From Anopheles merus (lineage: Eukaryota; Arthropoda; Insecta; Diptera; Culicidae), in the NCBI RefSeq assembly GCF_017562075.2, contig NC_054082.1, positions 2,474,550 through 2,538,549 on the forward strand: DNA of 64,000 nt. The letters run 5' to 3'. Under the pieces are notes generated by a model, which did not search any database, was not told where the DNA came from, and saw nothing but the letters and a program-made list of their open reading frames with translations. Of this stretch, positions 1-11,760 are shown piece after piece. The translations under genes were made by a program, and so were the position numbers. Every line of letters starts with the position of its first letter. The first letter of the stretch is position 1.

Positions 1-1151
1 GGTTACCTTGCTCCCGCAAACACCTACTACACCAATGTGTGGAATGCGAATGCGAATAAATTGTCGTTAAAGTTTAACGATTTAGCGTTTGCTATTTTTA
101 ACTTGATTTACTATGTTTTTTTTAACTATCTCAACTTCCTCCACGCACGCACAGAAGACAGAGGTTTCTTCTGCCACCGAGGCCTAATGTGGCCAGCGAT
201 AACATCGTTTTAGTATACATTTTCACCGTCAACGAAAGGCCAGACCACGGTTCGAGCCGACCTCTATCTTGATCGATAAGTCCCGATTTTTGTACTCCCG
301 CCCCATGCCTCCCACTAAGAAGCTCAATTTCTAGCCTTTCGAAAGCGATATCCCTCCCCTTGCCTTGCACGCGGGTTGTAAAAATTGCGCCCAGTTATTG
401 GACGGTTCCAGTGGGTCTGTAATTTACCGCTTCCACGACCAGTCTGGCGGTAGTTCCGAAACGGTCTGCAGCTGTCTTAAGCCGTTCAAGCCAATTGCTA
501 CTCTCTCGGTTGCACACGATCGCTGGTCAGAACCTGGTAAAGCCTAATAAAATAGATAGCAGCACGTTTAATTTTACATATTGCTCAAATTGTATGATGC
601 ACGGGCTTTATAGAGCAGTGGTTGAAATTGCAAAGCGATGTTGCTTTTTTCCAGCGACCGAATTAAGCTCTTTGCAACCACTTTGCACGTGTACGATCAT
701 CGCCATCTTCCAGGTTGGCTAATGCTCACGACCTGCTAGTCCATGTGCCGTTTTTATTTTATTCCGAACACCACACTCATCAGCATATTTATACGAGCCT
801 CGATCGTGACCGTTTCGCAATGCAACAACCTGCAGCACCAATCGTCGTAAAATCCTTCCGTTATTCCCCTTAGTTTCAGCGAATGCATCGCTCATCCGGC
901 ATATGTGCAATAAATAGGTGTTCAAGGTACATCTCGCACGGTCATAAATCAATAAGTGATCAAACCTGCGACCTGGTGGCGTTCGTTTTTAATTAATTCA
1001 ATCCTTCCCGCAAACAATCGCTAATCGCAAGACATGGTTTTGTTTCCCTACTTGGAAATGTTTCTCAGATTAAGATCTCCGCCTGACCATCAAACTAATA
1101 ACGGTTTTATGTATTTTGTTTTTTTTTTTTGTGTGTGTTTCCACTTACCAG
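1..1151 (+). other. intron or upstream noncoding sequence of the zinc-finger gene
   Basis: No convincing coding exon is visible here. The stretch ends in a T-rich tract followed by a CAG acceptor at 1149-1151, directly before an open coding exon. It therefore reads as the 3' part of an intron whose 5' exons lie outside the window. Short open frames within it have no recognisable domain. Confidence 0.6.
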
Positions 1152-1648
1152 TTCTGGGGTCCAGACAAAGATGCCAACCGGTTGGATCCGGCCATGTTTG
1201 AGGATCTGAATCGCTATTGCTGGATACAGCAGAGCAACACTGCCAGCGCACCGGCCAGCAACAGCACCAGCAACAATGCCACCAACAGCAACACTAACAA
1301 CAGCAACAATGGAGCACTCAACAACCAAGTTGCCGATACAGATGGACAGGTATGAGGCATGCACTTCTCCAACACACTGCCAGTCGCTCTCAACCTTCTT
1401 CGCTACAACCAAACGACCCTTTCTCCTCTTATCCACTACAGATCTACACACTAACAGTATTAAATGGAGCGCCGGAACCGTGGGTACTACGGAAGGACCC
1501 GAATGGGTCGGAACCAGCGGCTCCCGCTTCCAATCTCGATCTCGACACCATTCTGGGCGGATTCCCGGGCTACGTCAAGACGGAATGCTTCTCCTACGAC
1601 GACAGTGGCTTCGGGACGGATCATCACGCAAAGGAAGATCCGCACCAT

Positions 1649-1680
<32 letters not shown>

Positions 1681-3328
1681 TCAACATCTTCAGCTAGTTC
1701 AGCAACATGCGGCCCACCACGCCCACACACAACCTCAACTCCAACAAGTACAATCTCAACAGCAGCAGCAGCAGATGCCTGTTACGTCCAGCAACATCGT
1801 CCTGTCGAGCCAGCTGCTTGACCCCAACAGTGTGCTGGCGTACCAGAACAACAACAACAACGACTGGCAGATGTCGGACCACAACGTGATACAGCAGGAC
1901 ACGGCGGAGTCGTTGCTGCGCAGTGCGCTACAGGGCAAGGGCTACACCAAGGGCACCGGGCTGCCGCTGCCCAACGGGACCATCACCGTGCTACCCGCCA
2001 CCGGTCACATGAAGGACGAGGAGCTGCGACGGGTGCTGTACTCGGGCGGCGATCCGAACGACTCGCTCGCCGCCTATGCCGACTCCACGCTGGCCAGCAC
2101 CATGTACGACGAGTCGGTGTTACACTCGCCCGCTTCCACCAACCAATCGGCCACCTCCCAGCAGCAGCAGCAGCAGCATCAACAGCATCAACACCAGCAA
2201 CAGTTGGTCGCATCCACTGGACAGGTGACGGATCTTGCTACAGGTGGACCAGGTGGTCCCGGAACAGTGGTGGTGGACGACATGTTCTTCACGCTCGATA
2301 CCACCTTCCCGGAGGACTACGAAAAGCTGAAACGGATAGCGACGGAGGTGCAGCAGTTCTGCACGGACAACAACAACTACACGGAGATCATCGTGGAAGC
2401 GCCCGCCATGGGCAACGGATGCAGTGCCAATGTCCCTCCCAACGCCCTGATGCCGAGTGCGAACAACCATCAACATCACACGCTGGGCGTACTGTCTCCC
2501 ACGGGAACCGTCGGCTCGACCCTCAACCGACAGCCCTCCGTTTCGACCACCTCCTCGGACGTAGTAACGACGACCTCCTCGACCAAGCCGAAGGCGCCCC
2601 GGGCGAAGAAGTCCTACAAGCGATCTCTCAGCAACAGTGCGGCCGGAGCAGCCAACTCCAACAACAACAACAACGGTTCCACACTGAACTGTCTCACCAA
2701 CAACAACAACAACAACACGAGCATGAGTAACCTCAACACGATTGCCAGTGGTGGTGGTGCTGGTGCGATGCTGAGTCCGGGCAGTGCGAACGGCACCGTA
2801 TCCTTGGCCACCACTACAACCACCAGCACAACGACAAACACCGCCACCACCAGCCCGACCCAGTGCGGCAACGGGCAGCGCAAGGAGCGCTCCCTGCACT
2901 ACTGCTCGATCTGCTCGAAAGGCTTCAAGGACAAGTACTCCGTCAACGTGCACATACGCACGCACACGGGCGAAAAGCCGTTCGCCTGCTCGCTCTGCGG
3001 CAAAAGCTTCCGCCAGAAGGCCCACCTGGCCAAACACTACCAGACGCACCTGGCGCAGAAGAACCCGCCCGGCGGCACGGTCACGAAGCAGAGCAAGCAG
3101 AGCCGCCTGTCAACGCCACTGGCGGCGTCGGCCGCGGGCAGCGACCCGAGCACGGGACAATCGATGCCGGTCGCTTCCGTCACACCCGTCACGCTGTCCG
3201 TGGTGAACGTGGCCGGACCGCTGCCACCGATGGTGATCCCACAGGCACAATCACCGCCGATGCTGCTCACCGCCACTGCCACCAACAACAACAACACCAA
3301 CACTGCCACGATTGTCGCCAGCAGGTGA
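1152..3328 (+). CDS. two-finger C2H2 zinc-finger protein, 3' part
   Basis: A probable DNA-binding transcription factor, read from two exons, 1152-1349 and 1442-3328. The 92-base phase-0 intron has donor GTATGAG and acceptor TACAG. The visible part encodes 694 residues; the N-terminus lies upstream of the window, because the first exon opens with an acceptor and no start codon. Exon one contains an FWGPDKD segment; exon two begins with IYTLTVLNG. Long Q, QH, N and T tracts and one basic patch (KAPRAKKSYKR) precede two consecutive C2H2 fingers at 2903-3049, with a canonical HTGEKPF linker between them. A proline/threonine-rich tail follows. Two fingers alone usually recognise a short site, so a partner or an upstream domain such as BTB is possible but not visible. 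I do not recognise the specific orthologue and give no symbol. Confidence 0.85.
1649..1678 (+). repeat. CAG/CAA trinucleotide repeat (polyglutamine)
   Basis: Nine CAG codons and one CAA encode an uninterrupted Q run in the zinc-finger protein. It is the longest pure CAG tract in this gene; shorter Q/H tracts occur near 1760-1775 and 2158-2205. Pure CAG runs vary in length between individuals, so this is a likely polymorphic site. Confidence 0.9.
2903..3049 (+). other. tandem C2H2 zinc fingers
   Basis: Finger one has C-x2-C-x12-H-x3-H spacing and contains the helix region KDKYSVNVHIRTH. Finger two has the same spacing with RQKAHLAKHYQTH. The TGEKPF linker joins them. These are the only fingers visible in the protein. 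Confidence 0.93.
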
Positions 3329-5582
3329 ACGCACACTCAGCCGGCCGCCATTGCCGTCGCCGCCTACTAAACAAATTTTACTTTGTTCCTATTTTAATGT
3401 GTATTTACGCAAGTGTGTATGTGTGTGTGTGGGTGCGTTTGCGGACGCAATCGTCGGAATGTGATAGCGCATTGGGATTATTAGGTTGGGGGGGGGAGAT
3501 GAAGGGGCCATTTTTGTTTTGTTTTCGGAACTCTGCAACTCAAAATTACCTGTGATGATAAACGCTGCCTAGCCCCTCCCATCCCCGGTCGGAAAATGCC
3601 GGCAGCACGCGGAAGACAGTCCGGAACACAGTCCGGAAATGCAGAGATACTCTTCTTATCATTCGACATTCTTGCCATTTTTTGTAGTTTTGTTTAAGTG
3701 TGTAAAGCCCGAGTGTAATGACGCTGCCGGAAACGGTCACTGCCGCCACAGAGTACTTACTGTTGTTTTTTTTTCTCTCTCTCTCTCTCTCCGTTGATCA
3801 CGTACAAGGATAGTTTGCGGGAGCCGTTAAGTGTATAGTGTGTAAGCGCCGAATCCGTTCTGTTTGGCGGAAACTTACTTTTGTATTTACGTACGCAGCG
3901 AATTAGTAGGCTTGTAAGGGTAGTTGCTTAGGATACTGTAATGTATAAGGTTAGCGAATGTTTTTTTTCTTCTTAGGACAATTATTGCTTATTTGTCTGG
4001 ACAACGAGTTTCGTTAGACGTGTTTTGTTTTGTTTATTTTAGAACAATTTCCCTCGCCCCCCCCCCCATTTCCTGCCTCAGTTTCCTTCCCCATAAGTGT
4101 TTTATGTTTTAGTTCCCAACTTTCCTTCACTGTCCAAATTTTAGTTTGTTGAGCCAAAATGTTTAGTGTTTTTGGAAGAAATAGCAGAATGGTTGTTAAA
4201 AATTGTTTGTTAAAATTAATTGTTTGTCTATAAAAAATGAAAAAAGATGGCAAAACTAGACAAAAAACGAGATTGTTACCGATATTATCTGTGTGTTAGA
4301 AGTAATGTTAGAAGAAAGCTCCACTAGGATTGAGATTTATGTGTTTTGTTGATTTGTTTCTCCGTTTTGTTACGTTGTTCAATCTTCATTTGATGAGATT
4401 ATTTGATGAGATAACCCAATTACTGCTAGCTATTTGCAATCGAGCGCAAAATTTGCCATTAGTTCGTAGGGAATCAAATTCATAGGAGATAGAAGAAAGC
4501 TAAGTTCAACGCTTTTCATCCGTTGAAAGTGTGATGTCTTATAAGAGATTAAACTGTTTTTTTTTTGTGTTTTTCCTGTAAGCATTCTGTTGAGTTGTTG
4601 TCTCAAAGCTCAAACACTAACTAACTAACAAACAAACAAACAAAACGCTTCCACAATCAGCTGTAAATACGTGTATGTGTGTGCGTGTTTTTGGGACCAT
4701 TAGCTAAAACACAGCCTAGCGTGTATCCTGTCGTCGCAGTGTGGACGGACGGACACGCGCTCAATCTACTCTAAGGCTATCGTTTCGTTTCGCATTAGTT
4801 CAAATTTATTTAAAACCATAAATCCGTCCTCTGACCACTCCTCCGCTTGCGCTTGCCGCACAAGGGGGTGGATTCAGGGCCAGGAGAACGCGGCAAGGAT
4901 AGACAATCGTTAACATAGTCCTGTAAGACAACGGTACAACCTAAGCGAATAGCGTTTACTACATTCATATTTCATATTTACATTTACAACACAAAACACC
5001 ACTTAGTAGTAGTAGAGCACGCGCAAAGCCGCAAATATACAGATGAAACACATTATTTTTACTCTCGTTCAGCCTAGGTAAATATGTTAAAGTTTGTGTA
5101 TTATTTTTGTTCCACTTTATGATAGAGATATTTTATTGGCGCGTTCAAACTATTGTATACTTTATTTGCTAGCGCGTTGAGTGTTCTGGTGAGCAGAACT
5201 GGACCGGGAGTGGGGGAGAAAGCGGCTTCAGGTTCCAGTTACGACTCGAGTGCGATTGGTAAAGCATCATTCAGAGAAAGGATACGAATAAAATGTTCTG
5301 CATTGCAACACAATCAACCATTTGGTGGGAGTGTTTTCTTTTTCTAGTATTTAAGTATTTAAGTAACCCCTCAAACTCACATAAAGCACTTTGTGAACAC
5401 GTTTCGATGCAAAATTGTATGGAAATAGAAGTAGAAACTGCATCTAAAGAGCAGTATGAGCAACGTACCGCTAATGAATTACGAGAGCAACAGGTTTTGC
5501 CAGGTTTGGGACGCGCCAAACCATTTTCGGTACTTTATTCTCATATATACATTCACGTTCGCGTTGATTGCGACCAAATAAA
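3329..5582 (+). other. 3' UTR of the zinc-finger gene and overlap with the Vps2 3' end
   Basis: AT-rich noncoding sequence follows the TGA at 3326-3328. It contains a (TC)n tract at 3774-3792, several T-runs, and AATAAA hexamers at 5287-5292 and 5577-5582 that could end the plus-strand transcript. The reverse hexamer (TTTATT, 5534-5539) could serve the opposite gene. The two transcripts may therefore overlap at their 3' ends. No coding gene is supported here. Confidence 0.55.
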
Positions 5583-5772
5583 GCAGCATCAAAAGGGGAG
5601 TACAACTTACGATTTAAAGGAAAATAAAACAAGCTCAAACAAAATTATCGTCCTTAATGACTTACAACATACGGGAGCGTATATTCACCAATCCGCTACG
5701 TGATCGTTGCGCGAACTGCGCGTCGCGCTCACTTGAGACGTAACGATCGCTCATGCCAGCCCGAAAACACGG

Positions 5773-6547
5773 TTACTCTCGTCTGAGATTGTCCAATCGT
5801 GCCTGTAGATCGGCATCTGCGTCCGACACGGGAGATCCAGCTCCACCCGATCCACCAGCCGCTCCCACTGCTGCCGCCTGAGGAACTTTCGCTCCGGACA
5901 CGGCCAACGAACCTGACGCCTGCAAGAATGCAATGCATGCGCGGTTTAGAACGCAACCCGCGGAGATAGTGGAACCATTTCGGGCGAGCACTTACCTGAG
6001 GCAATCCGGACAGCTGGTCGTTCAGCTGTAGGCCCAGCTCGTCCAGCACCTGCGACACGATGGCATCGGTTTCCTCCTCGTCGCCTTCGTCCTCCATCGC
6101 GTCATCCATCGCATCGTTGATCATCTCCTCCTTCATGTCCATAATCTCCGACTGCTTCTCGAACTCGTGCAGTATCTTCTGGATCTGTGGCATGTTTAGC
6201 TGGCGGTTCATGTTGGTCATCGCCTTCGTGACGCCCTTCATCGCCTCGCCCATCGCGTTCTGGGATTTCAGCGTCTGTATCTTGAGCGACACCGCCTGGA
6301 TGTTGGCCTTCATCAGCATAAACTTCCGCACGTAGCGCCGCGTCCGGACGAGATCCTTCGCCATGATCTTCACCGCGTCCATCTGGTTTTCCTTCGCCAG
6401 CTTCTTAATGTCGGCAATGATTTTCTTCTCCTGCTGTTCCATTTTCATCTTTTCCCGATCCAGATCGCGCATCGCTTTGTTGAGCGCCCGCTGGTTCTTC
6501 CGCATCATCTCGTCCGGCGACATGCGCTTCCCGAACAGCCACTCCAT
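5773..6547 (-). CDS. Vps2/CHMP2A, ESCRT-III subunit
   Basis: Charged multivesicular body protein 2a. It assembles with other ESCRT-III subunits into membrane-remodelling polymers in endosomal sorting, cytokinetic abscission and nuclear-envelope sealing, and recruits the Vps4 ATPase. Two exons: 6547-5996 (184 codons) and 5919-5773 (48 codons plus stop), joined in phase 0 across a 76-base intron (donor CAG/GTAAG, acceptor TTGCAG). The product is 232 residues, close to the roughly 222 of human CHMP2A. The N-terminal basic half contains the family signature QEKKIIADIKKLAKENQMDA and the RTRRYVRKF segment. The middle is an acidic helix, and the C-terminus ends with a MIM1 motif (LQARLDNLRR) that binds the Vps4 MIT domain. 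The Gly/Ala-rich linker before the MIM is expanded. The start is the first ATG of an uninterrupted family match. Confidence 0.97.
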
Positions 6548-6919
6548 CGTTGAGGAACGTGATGTGTTTTAGCTGTGGCTAAGACAAACTGTGAGGAAAT
6601 CCACTCCGGATGCACAACTTTTCTGAATCACTGCCGTATTTTCTCGGTTGTTTTCTTCTCCTTCTTCTTCTTTTGTGGAGCAGGATATAGTCTTCTATGT
6701 TTTATAAAGCCTATGCTTAATAAAGCCACATTCAAAGACGTACCGCTCTTAGGTTTTCGACTGCCTTAGTCATATACCTCTCCAATGTTGGTACCGTTGT
6801 ATTTGTGTTGTTTACTTGCTGATGGTTTTGACATTTCTATGTTGTGTTTATGGTTTATCTTTCAAAGTTCATATGATCATGTTGTCTATGTTTTTGTGTG
6901 CTGTTCAAATTTGCAGTTA
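6548..6919. other. Vps2 5' flank and junction with the retrotransposon
   Basis: This interval holds the promoter and 5' UTR side of Vps2 (6548 to about 6680). A T-rich stretch at about 6690-6919 may be host sequence or the 3' UTR of the retrotransposon. No coding region is visible. A TTC-rich tract lies near 6655-6675. Confidence 0.5.
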
Positions 6920-6933
6920 TTTTTTTTTTTTCA

Positions 6934-9900
6934 TTATAGGGAGATTTTTGTGTCTTGTATGAATCTAATTATTTCTTTTATTATTTTTCCATCATTATTT
7001 TTCCAGTGTTTGCTAAATAGATCTTCTCGGATGTTGGGGTATTTCTGTCTTTCATTGTTGTATTTTGTACAGTGAAATATTTGATGTTTGCCCGTTTCCT
7101 GTACTTGGCAAACATCGCATATATCATTTTCTTCAATTTTAAGTATTTTTAGCCAGTATTTTGAGAAGTCATGTCCTGTTAGTATCCGATTCATAGTCTT
7201 TATTTCATTTGCATTTATATTTATCGTTTTATGCCAGTTATCTCTTTTGAATTCTTTCTGGTATTCTGCGAATTTTTTCCCTTTATGTTGTATTTCCGTT
7301 GTGTACCATTCCTGCGTTTCCAAAATCATTCTTTGTTGAAACATAAGTTTGATGTCACTTTTTCTTAATTTGTTTTCCATAATGTTGTCTGTCGTTACTC
7401 CCTTTTTTGCTAAGTCATCCGCCTTTTCATTACCTTCGATATCAATATGTCCCGGTAACCATCTGATTTGAGCATTTATTTTTAAACTGTTTTTAATAAT
7501 ATTGTATGTACTTTCCTCTATGTTGTTGTTATCTTGTTCCCTTTTTATGATGCTGCAAGCCGCTTTACTATCCGTATATAGTATAGGATTTATTATGTTG
7601 TTTTCCACTGCTATTTGTAATGCCTTGTCTATTGCAGTCAGTTCTACTGAGGTAATGGGTGTGTTGTTTTTTAATTTATATTTGTAGCTCCAGTACATAT
7701 TTTTGTTGTTGTGTGGCTTGATGTATATACCTATACCACAACCATCATCTGTTCTGCTTCCATCCGTGTAAATAATTGTGTTTGTTTTTTTAAAAACTCT
7801 ATTTCTTGTTGGTAATGTCTTTTGAGGATTTGTTTGTTTGTATGTTGATTTTTCGTTATATTATCCGGGTATTGTATATTATCTTTACTCTTTTAGTGTT
7901 ATCATTTATTACTATATTATCCATTTTGTTTATGATGTTTTTGTTTTCTTCATACAATTTTTCGTAATATGTTTTGTACTTGTTATTGTTGTTTCTGGTG
8001 TTGTGATTTTGGTTTGTGTCCCATAGTAGATTTCTGTGAATTTTTGAATGTGCAATCTCTTTTGCTTGCTCATTGCTCGCGAGGTACTTTGCTCTTATGC
8101 CTAAAGGAATTTCTGCCGCTATGGCCATTAGTGAGGGTATAGGAGTTGTTTTGGTACATCCTGTAACTTTTCTTAGAGATTGATTTTGTATTGTATCTAA
8201 CTGTTTCAGTAGTTCTTTTTTTTGCATTTCTTATTGATGCTGTTCCTATTTCTAAATTGCTTCTAATAAAACTTCTGTGAATTTGTATTGTTTTGTTAGG
8301 ATTTAATTTATTGCGGTAATTGCAAATTCTTTTTATTGTCATTAGTCTTTTTTGTGTTTTTGTTTTCATTGCATCTATTTGTTTTTTGAATGTTAGTTTA
8401 TTATCTAACCATAATCCTAAGTATTTGTAGTTATTAACTTTCTCTATTGATTTTCCTTTTATCCTTATTTTTATATTATTATTTTTCGTATCAAAAATCA
8501 TGAATTTAGTTTTTTCTGTGTTAATTTCTAGTTTTAATTCATCCGTTATGTCTGAAAACTGTTTCATGATCTCCTGCATTTTGTTTGTAGTATGTGATGA
8601 CTATGACTTTGTGTAATAATTGCAAAATCATCCGCATATTGAATTATTTGTATTCCCAACCTATTTATTTTGTCATGTATGTCTTTAGTATATATGTTAA
8701 ATAGGCTTGGCGATAGCACATCTCCTTGAGGAAGTCCGTCTGATATTAGTTTATTGATTATTGTATCTTCTGTGTTTAATTCTATAGTTCTGTTGTTCAA
8801 AAAAGCTCCTATCCATCTAATAATTTCTTTTGGTGTTTGATATTTTTCTAATTTAGAGATAAGTATATCTGTCCTTACTTTATCATATGCATTCGTTAGG
8901 TCTAAGAAAATTATCCCTGTTGCTTTTCCATCTCTTTTATTTTGTCCTATTCGATTCGTTATGTAATTTGTGCAATTGTTTATAGACCTGTTTTTGATAA
9001 ATCCGAATGTTGTTCCTGGAATTACTTTATTAATATTCCAATACCTGTTCATTTCTTCCAACACTGCACTATTGGCCATTTTGATAATAGCTGGTATAAG
9101 AGCAATACCTCTATAATTCAGTGGATCGTTTTTATCTAGGTTTGCTTTTGGGAATGTTATTATTTTCATTTTTTTGTAATGTTTTTTTATAATTCCTTTG
9201 TGCCACATTTCATTTATTTCATTAACCATTACAAGTCTTGTTTTTTCATTTATTTTCTTTAGTATTTCATATGATACTCCATCGTGACCTGGTGCTGTAT
9301 TTTTTTCTTTTTTAATAAGCGATTCCATTTATGTATATCTATGATATCTTTGTTAGGTTTAAAGTTTCTATAAGGCTTCTTGTTTCCTTTTTTATTTTTA
9401 AAAAAATGTTTGTCTAAGAAAATTTTTGCTGCTTTCCTGTCAGTTTCTATTATGTTTCCTGCTTTTGTTTTACTCTTGAATTTCCCTTCCATTTTTTGTA
9501 AGAATTCATATAGTTTTATTGGATCTCTGTTGAAATCTACTTTCTCTAGTTTGTCCTCAATTTTTTTATTTTATTAAGTCTTTTTTTCGTTCTAAATTCA
9601 GCTATTCCTTTATTCATGTTAATTTTATTTTCCGTGCTTTTGTCATTGTTGAAAATTTTTCTAAGTTCATTTTTGTTTTTCCATGCTTTTTCTGTTTCTA
9701 TATTCCAGTATTTTTGGTTTTTTTTTCGATGTTATTTTGTTAGATTTAATTAATTTTTGAATTTGTTTTGCTACCTGATATGCTGTTGTGGTTTCTTTTA
9801 CCTCTATTGCTTCTATTTCTTTGAACAATTTTGGTTTATTTGTGTATGTTACTGTGTGTTCCTGTATTATTTCATTTATTTTTGTTATTATGGTTTTGTG

Positions 9901-10575
9901 ATTTGTTGCACCCATATGATGTTCTGTAACTGTTCTTTGGCACTTATCTATTATATCTTCTGATATGATAGTAAGGTCAACAGCTGTTTCTCTTTTGTTT
10001 CTATCGGTGGGTATTAGTGTTTTTTCCTTGTTGTGTAATAAGCATAAATTTGAGTCATTTAATTCATTTAATAAAAAGTTCCCTTTACTGTCATTTGTTG
10101 GGTTCCCCCATATTTTGTGATGACAGTTCAAATCTCCTGTTATTATATGTTTTTGATTCCCTGATCTGTTGTGTAGTAACTTACTAACATTTTCTCTAAA
10201 TCTATTAATTTTTAATTGAGGTGACATGTATACACTTACTATATTTATTTTTTCCCTGGTTAATTTTATTTCTGTAATTTGAACTTCTTTATCTGTTATG
10301 TTATGTTTGATAACTTTGTATGCTAAATTTTTTCTAATGTATATGGCTGATCCTCCATATCCATCTTCCCTGTTGGTGGTAACTAAATTGTAATTTGATA
10401 CGTTTACTTTTTTAATTTCCTCTTCTTGCATCCATGTTTCGGTAATGCACGCGATAGTAATTTTGTTTGCGTTCATCATCCTCTCTAATTCTTCTTTATT
10501 TCGTTTTAAACTTGTTATATTAGTCTGTAATAGACTAATTTCCTTTTGATTTATCGTCGCCATTTTTATTTTCAT
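6934..10575 (-). pseudogene. LINE ORF2 (endonuclease, reverse transcriptase, RNase H), frameshifted
   Basis: Endonuclease part 10575-9667: contains the ITETW segment and a VDLTI motif. The position usually held by SDH reads TNH, a likely loss of a catalytic Asp. Reverse transcriptase, about 9328-8564: GLPQGDVLSPSLFNIY and YADD motifs are intact. The thumb region continues in other frames (8579-8070, 8227-7856). RNase H, about 7790-6934: four acidic positions are visible (TDG at 7762-7767, the Glu of VELTA, TDSKA, KADD). A C-terminal CX2CX7HX4C motif follows. At least three frame changes, and at least one further interruption between 9667 and 9492, show that this copy cannot make a full ORF2 protein. 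It starts 26 bases after the ORF1 stop, as is typical for LINEs. Confidence 0.85.
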
Positions 10576-10601
10576 TTAATTTTTCTTTATTGTTTAGTTT
10601 A

Positions 10602-11558
10602 TTAGTTTGTGTTAATATCTTGTTTTGTTTCCTGTGACAGAGTTTTTGTTTTTTTGGGTCTTCCTTTTAGTTTTTTTAATTCGGTTTCTGTTTCCATGCA
10701 ACTTTCATCCTCAGTTTCTGTTGTAGTGTGGCTGTCCACTATTCCTGTGCGCTTCTGAGCATTAGCTTTGCTAGTGCTAGGAGCTTCTTCTACGCACTCA
10801 TACGATCGTCGCTCTTTTATTGTGTTAACCGGTTTTTTGAACAAAGTGTTATCTTGTTTTTTTCCTTCTAAGTTCAAGCCCTCTACTTCTCTCTCTAACT
10901 GTAGTCTATTCTGTACCGAACTCTTTACCCCTTCCTTCCGTACCATATTGGCATACGTACCTTCATCCTCGTTGTTATTTGTCACCGTTCTTTTGTACTG
11001 GAGACAGGTCATGCCTAAATGCATGTTGAGTTCGCAGTACTTACACGTTCTCTGCTGTCCATTGTATTGTACATGCGCCTTTTCTCCTTTTATAGATACG
11101 AATGATGGTATTGGTGTATCTATTACGATGGTTACCTCTCGGTTACCATCTCTTATTCCCGCTATCGGGGATGGCGCTTCCCATACACAGTCAATGACTT
11201 TCTTTACTTCTCCAAATTTCATCATGGCTTTTTTAATCTCCTCATTAGTTATCTGATCCGTGCAGTTTTTTATTATTACTCTTGTCGAGTTGTCTTCCAT
11301 TTTTATGGGTATGAAATATTTCTCCCCATTGTACTCCACCGCGTGTTTGCCATCGTGGTTATCAACTATTTTTATAGCCTCTCCCGATTCTTTTATTTGC
11401 ACCACTGCAATAGCCGTTGTCGTCATAAGTTGCACTTTCAGCAAACTCTCCTTTTTTATTCCAATTTTTTCCAAAATAAATTGTATCACATAGCCCGGAC
11501 TCGGCCTTTGTGGCATTGGATTGAAATCCACTTTGAAGGTATTGTCCTTCGTCACCAT
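10602..11558 (-). CDS. LINE ORF1, zinc-knuckle nucleic-acid-binding protein
   Basis: An uninterrupted 318-codon frame from an ATG at 11558. Products of this family coat the element RNA and act as nucleic-acid chaperones. A single CX2CX4HX4C knuckle (CKYCELNMHLGMTC) is visible near residue 180. The region before it resembles the RRM-like part of I- and Jockey-type ORF1 proteins. The lysine-rich C-terminus includes a KGRPKKTK stretch that could be a nuclear-localisation or basic binding segment. ORF1 stayed open while ORF2 decayed, so the insertion may be fairly young or ORF1 may simply have escaped mutation by chance. Confidence 0.8.
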   Translation of the reverse strand: MVTKDNTFKVDFNPMPQRPSPGYVIQFILEKIGIKKESLLKVQLMTTTAIAVVQIKESGEAIKIVDNHDGKHAVEYNGEKYFIPIKMEDNSTRVIIKNCTDQITNEEIKKAMMKFGEVKKVIDCVWEAPSPIAGIRDGNREVTIVIDTPIPSFVSIKGEKAHVQYNGQQRTCKYCELNMHLGMTCLQYKRTVTNNNEDEGTYANMVRKEGVKSSVQNRLQLEREVEGLNLEGKKQDNTLFKKPVNTIKERRSYECVEEAPSTSKANAQKRTGIVDSHTTTETEDESCMETETELKKLKGRPKKTKTLSQETKQDINTN

Positions 11559-11760
11559 TTTGCAAGATCGTTTTTTTGTATCACTCGTTCAACGTTTGAT
11601 TTGAAAGCACTGTGTTGTCCGTTTGACGTACCAACATGGAATGACTCTCGGTTGTTTTTGCTTTGCTCCGATGCGATTTGTTGTGACTCATCCGAAATCT
11701 CGTATGAGTGTTTGGGAAACGTCAGGTTGGCTCACGGAAGCCATACAGCGGCCTAGATTG

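Larger units (their letters stand above)
6920..11760 (-). mobile_element. non-LTR (LINE) retrotransposon, I/LOA/R1-like group, decayed
   Basis: This is a minus-strand insertion with a composition unlike its neighbours: very AT-rich, with strong T excess on the plus strand. In order it carries a zinc-knuckle ORF1, then an ORF2 with apurinic-type endonuclease, reverse transcriptase and RNase H. An RNase H domain together with ORF1 points to the I superfamily rather than RTE or CR1; the clade is not settled. An A-run (T-run at 6920-6931 on the plus strand) follows the ORF2 stop within three bases and is taken as the 3' end, though related sequence may extend to about 6690. The 5' end is uncertain (around 11,760). 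I found no clear target-site duplication. Confidence 0.85.

Noticed and set aside
2120..3049. Long antisense open frame opposite the zinc-finger exon
   Set aside because: It mirrors the codon bias and CAN repeats of the real gene; its product is low-complexity Val/Arg/Gly with no domain.
5293..5703. 136-codon plus-strand open frame
   Set aside because: It lies in the overlapping 3' UTR region, has no domain, and runs nearly to the Vps2 coding end on the opposite strand.
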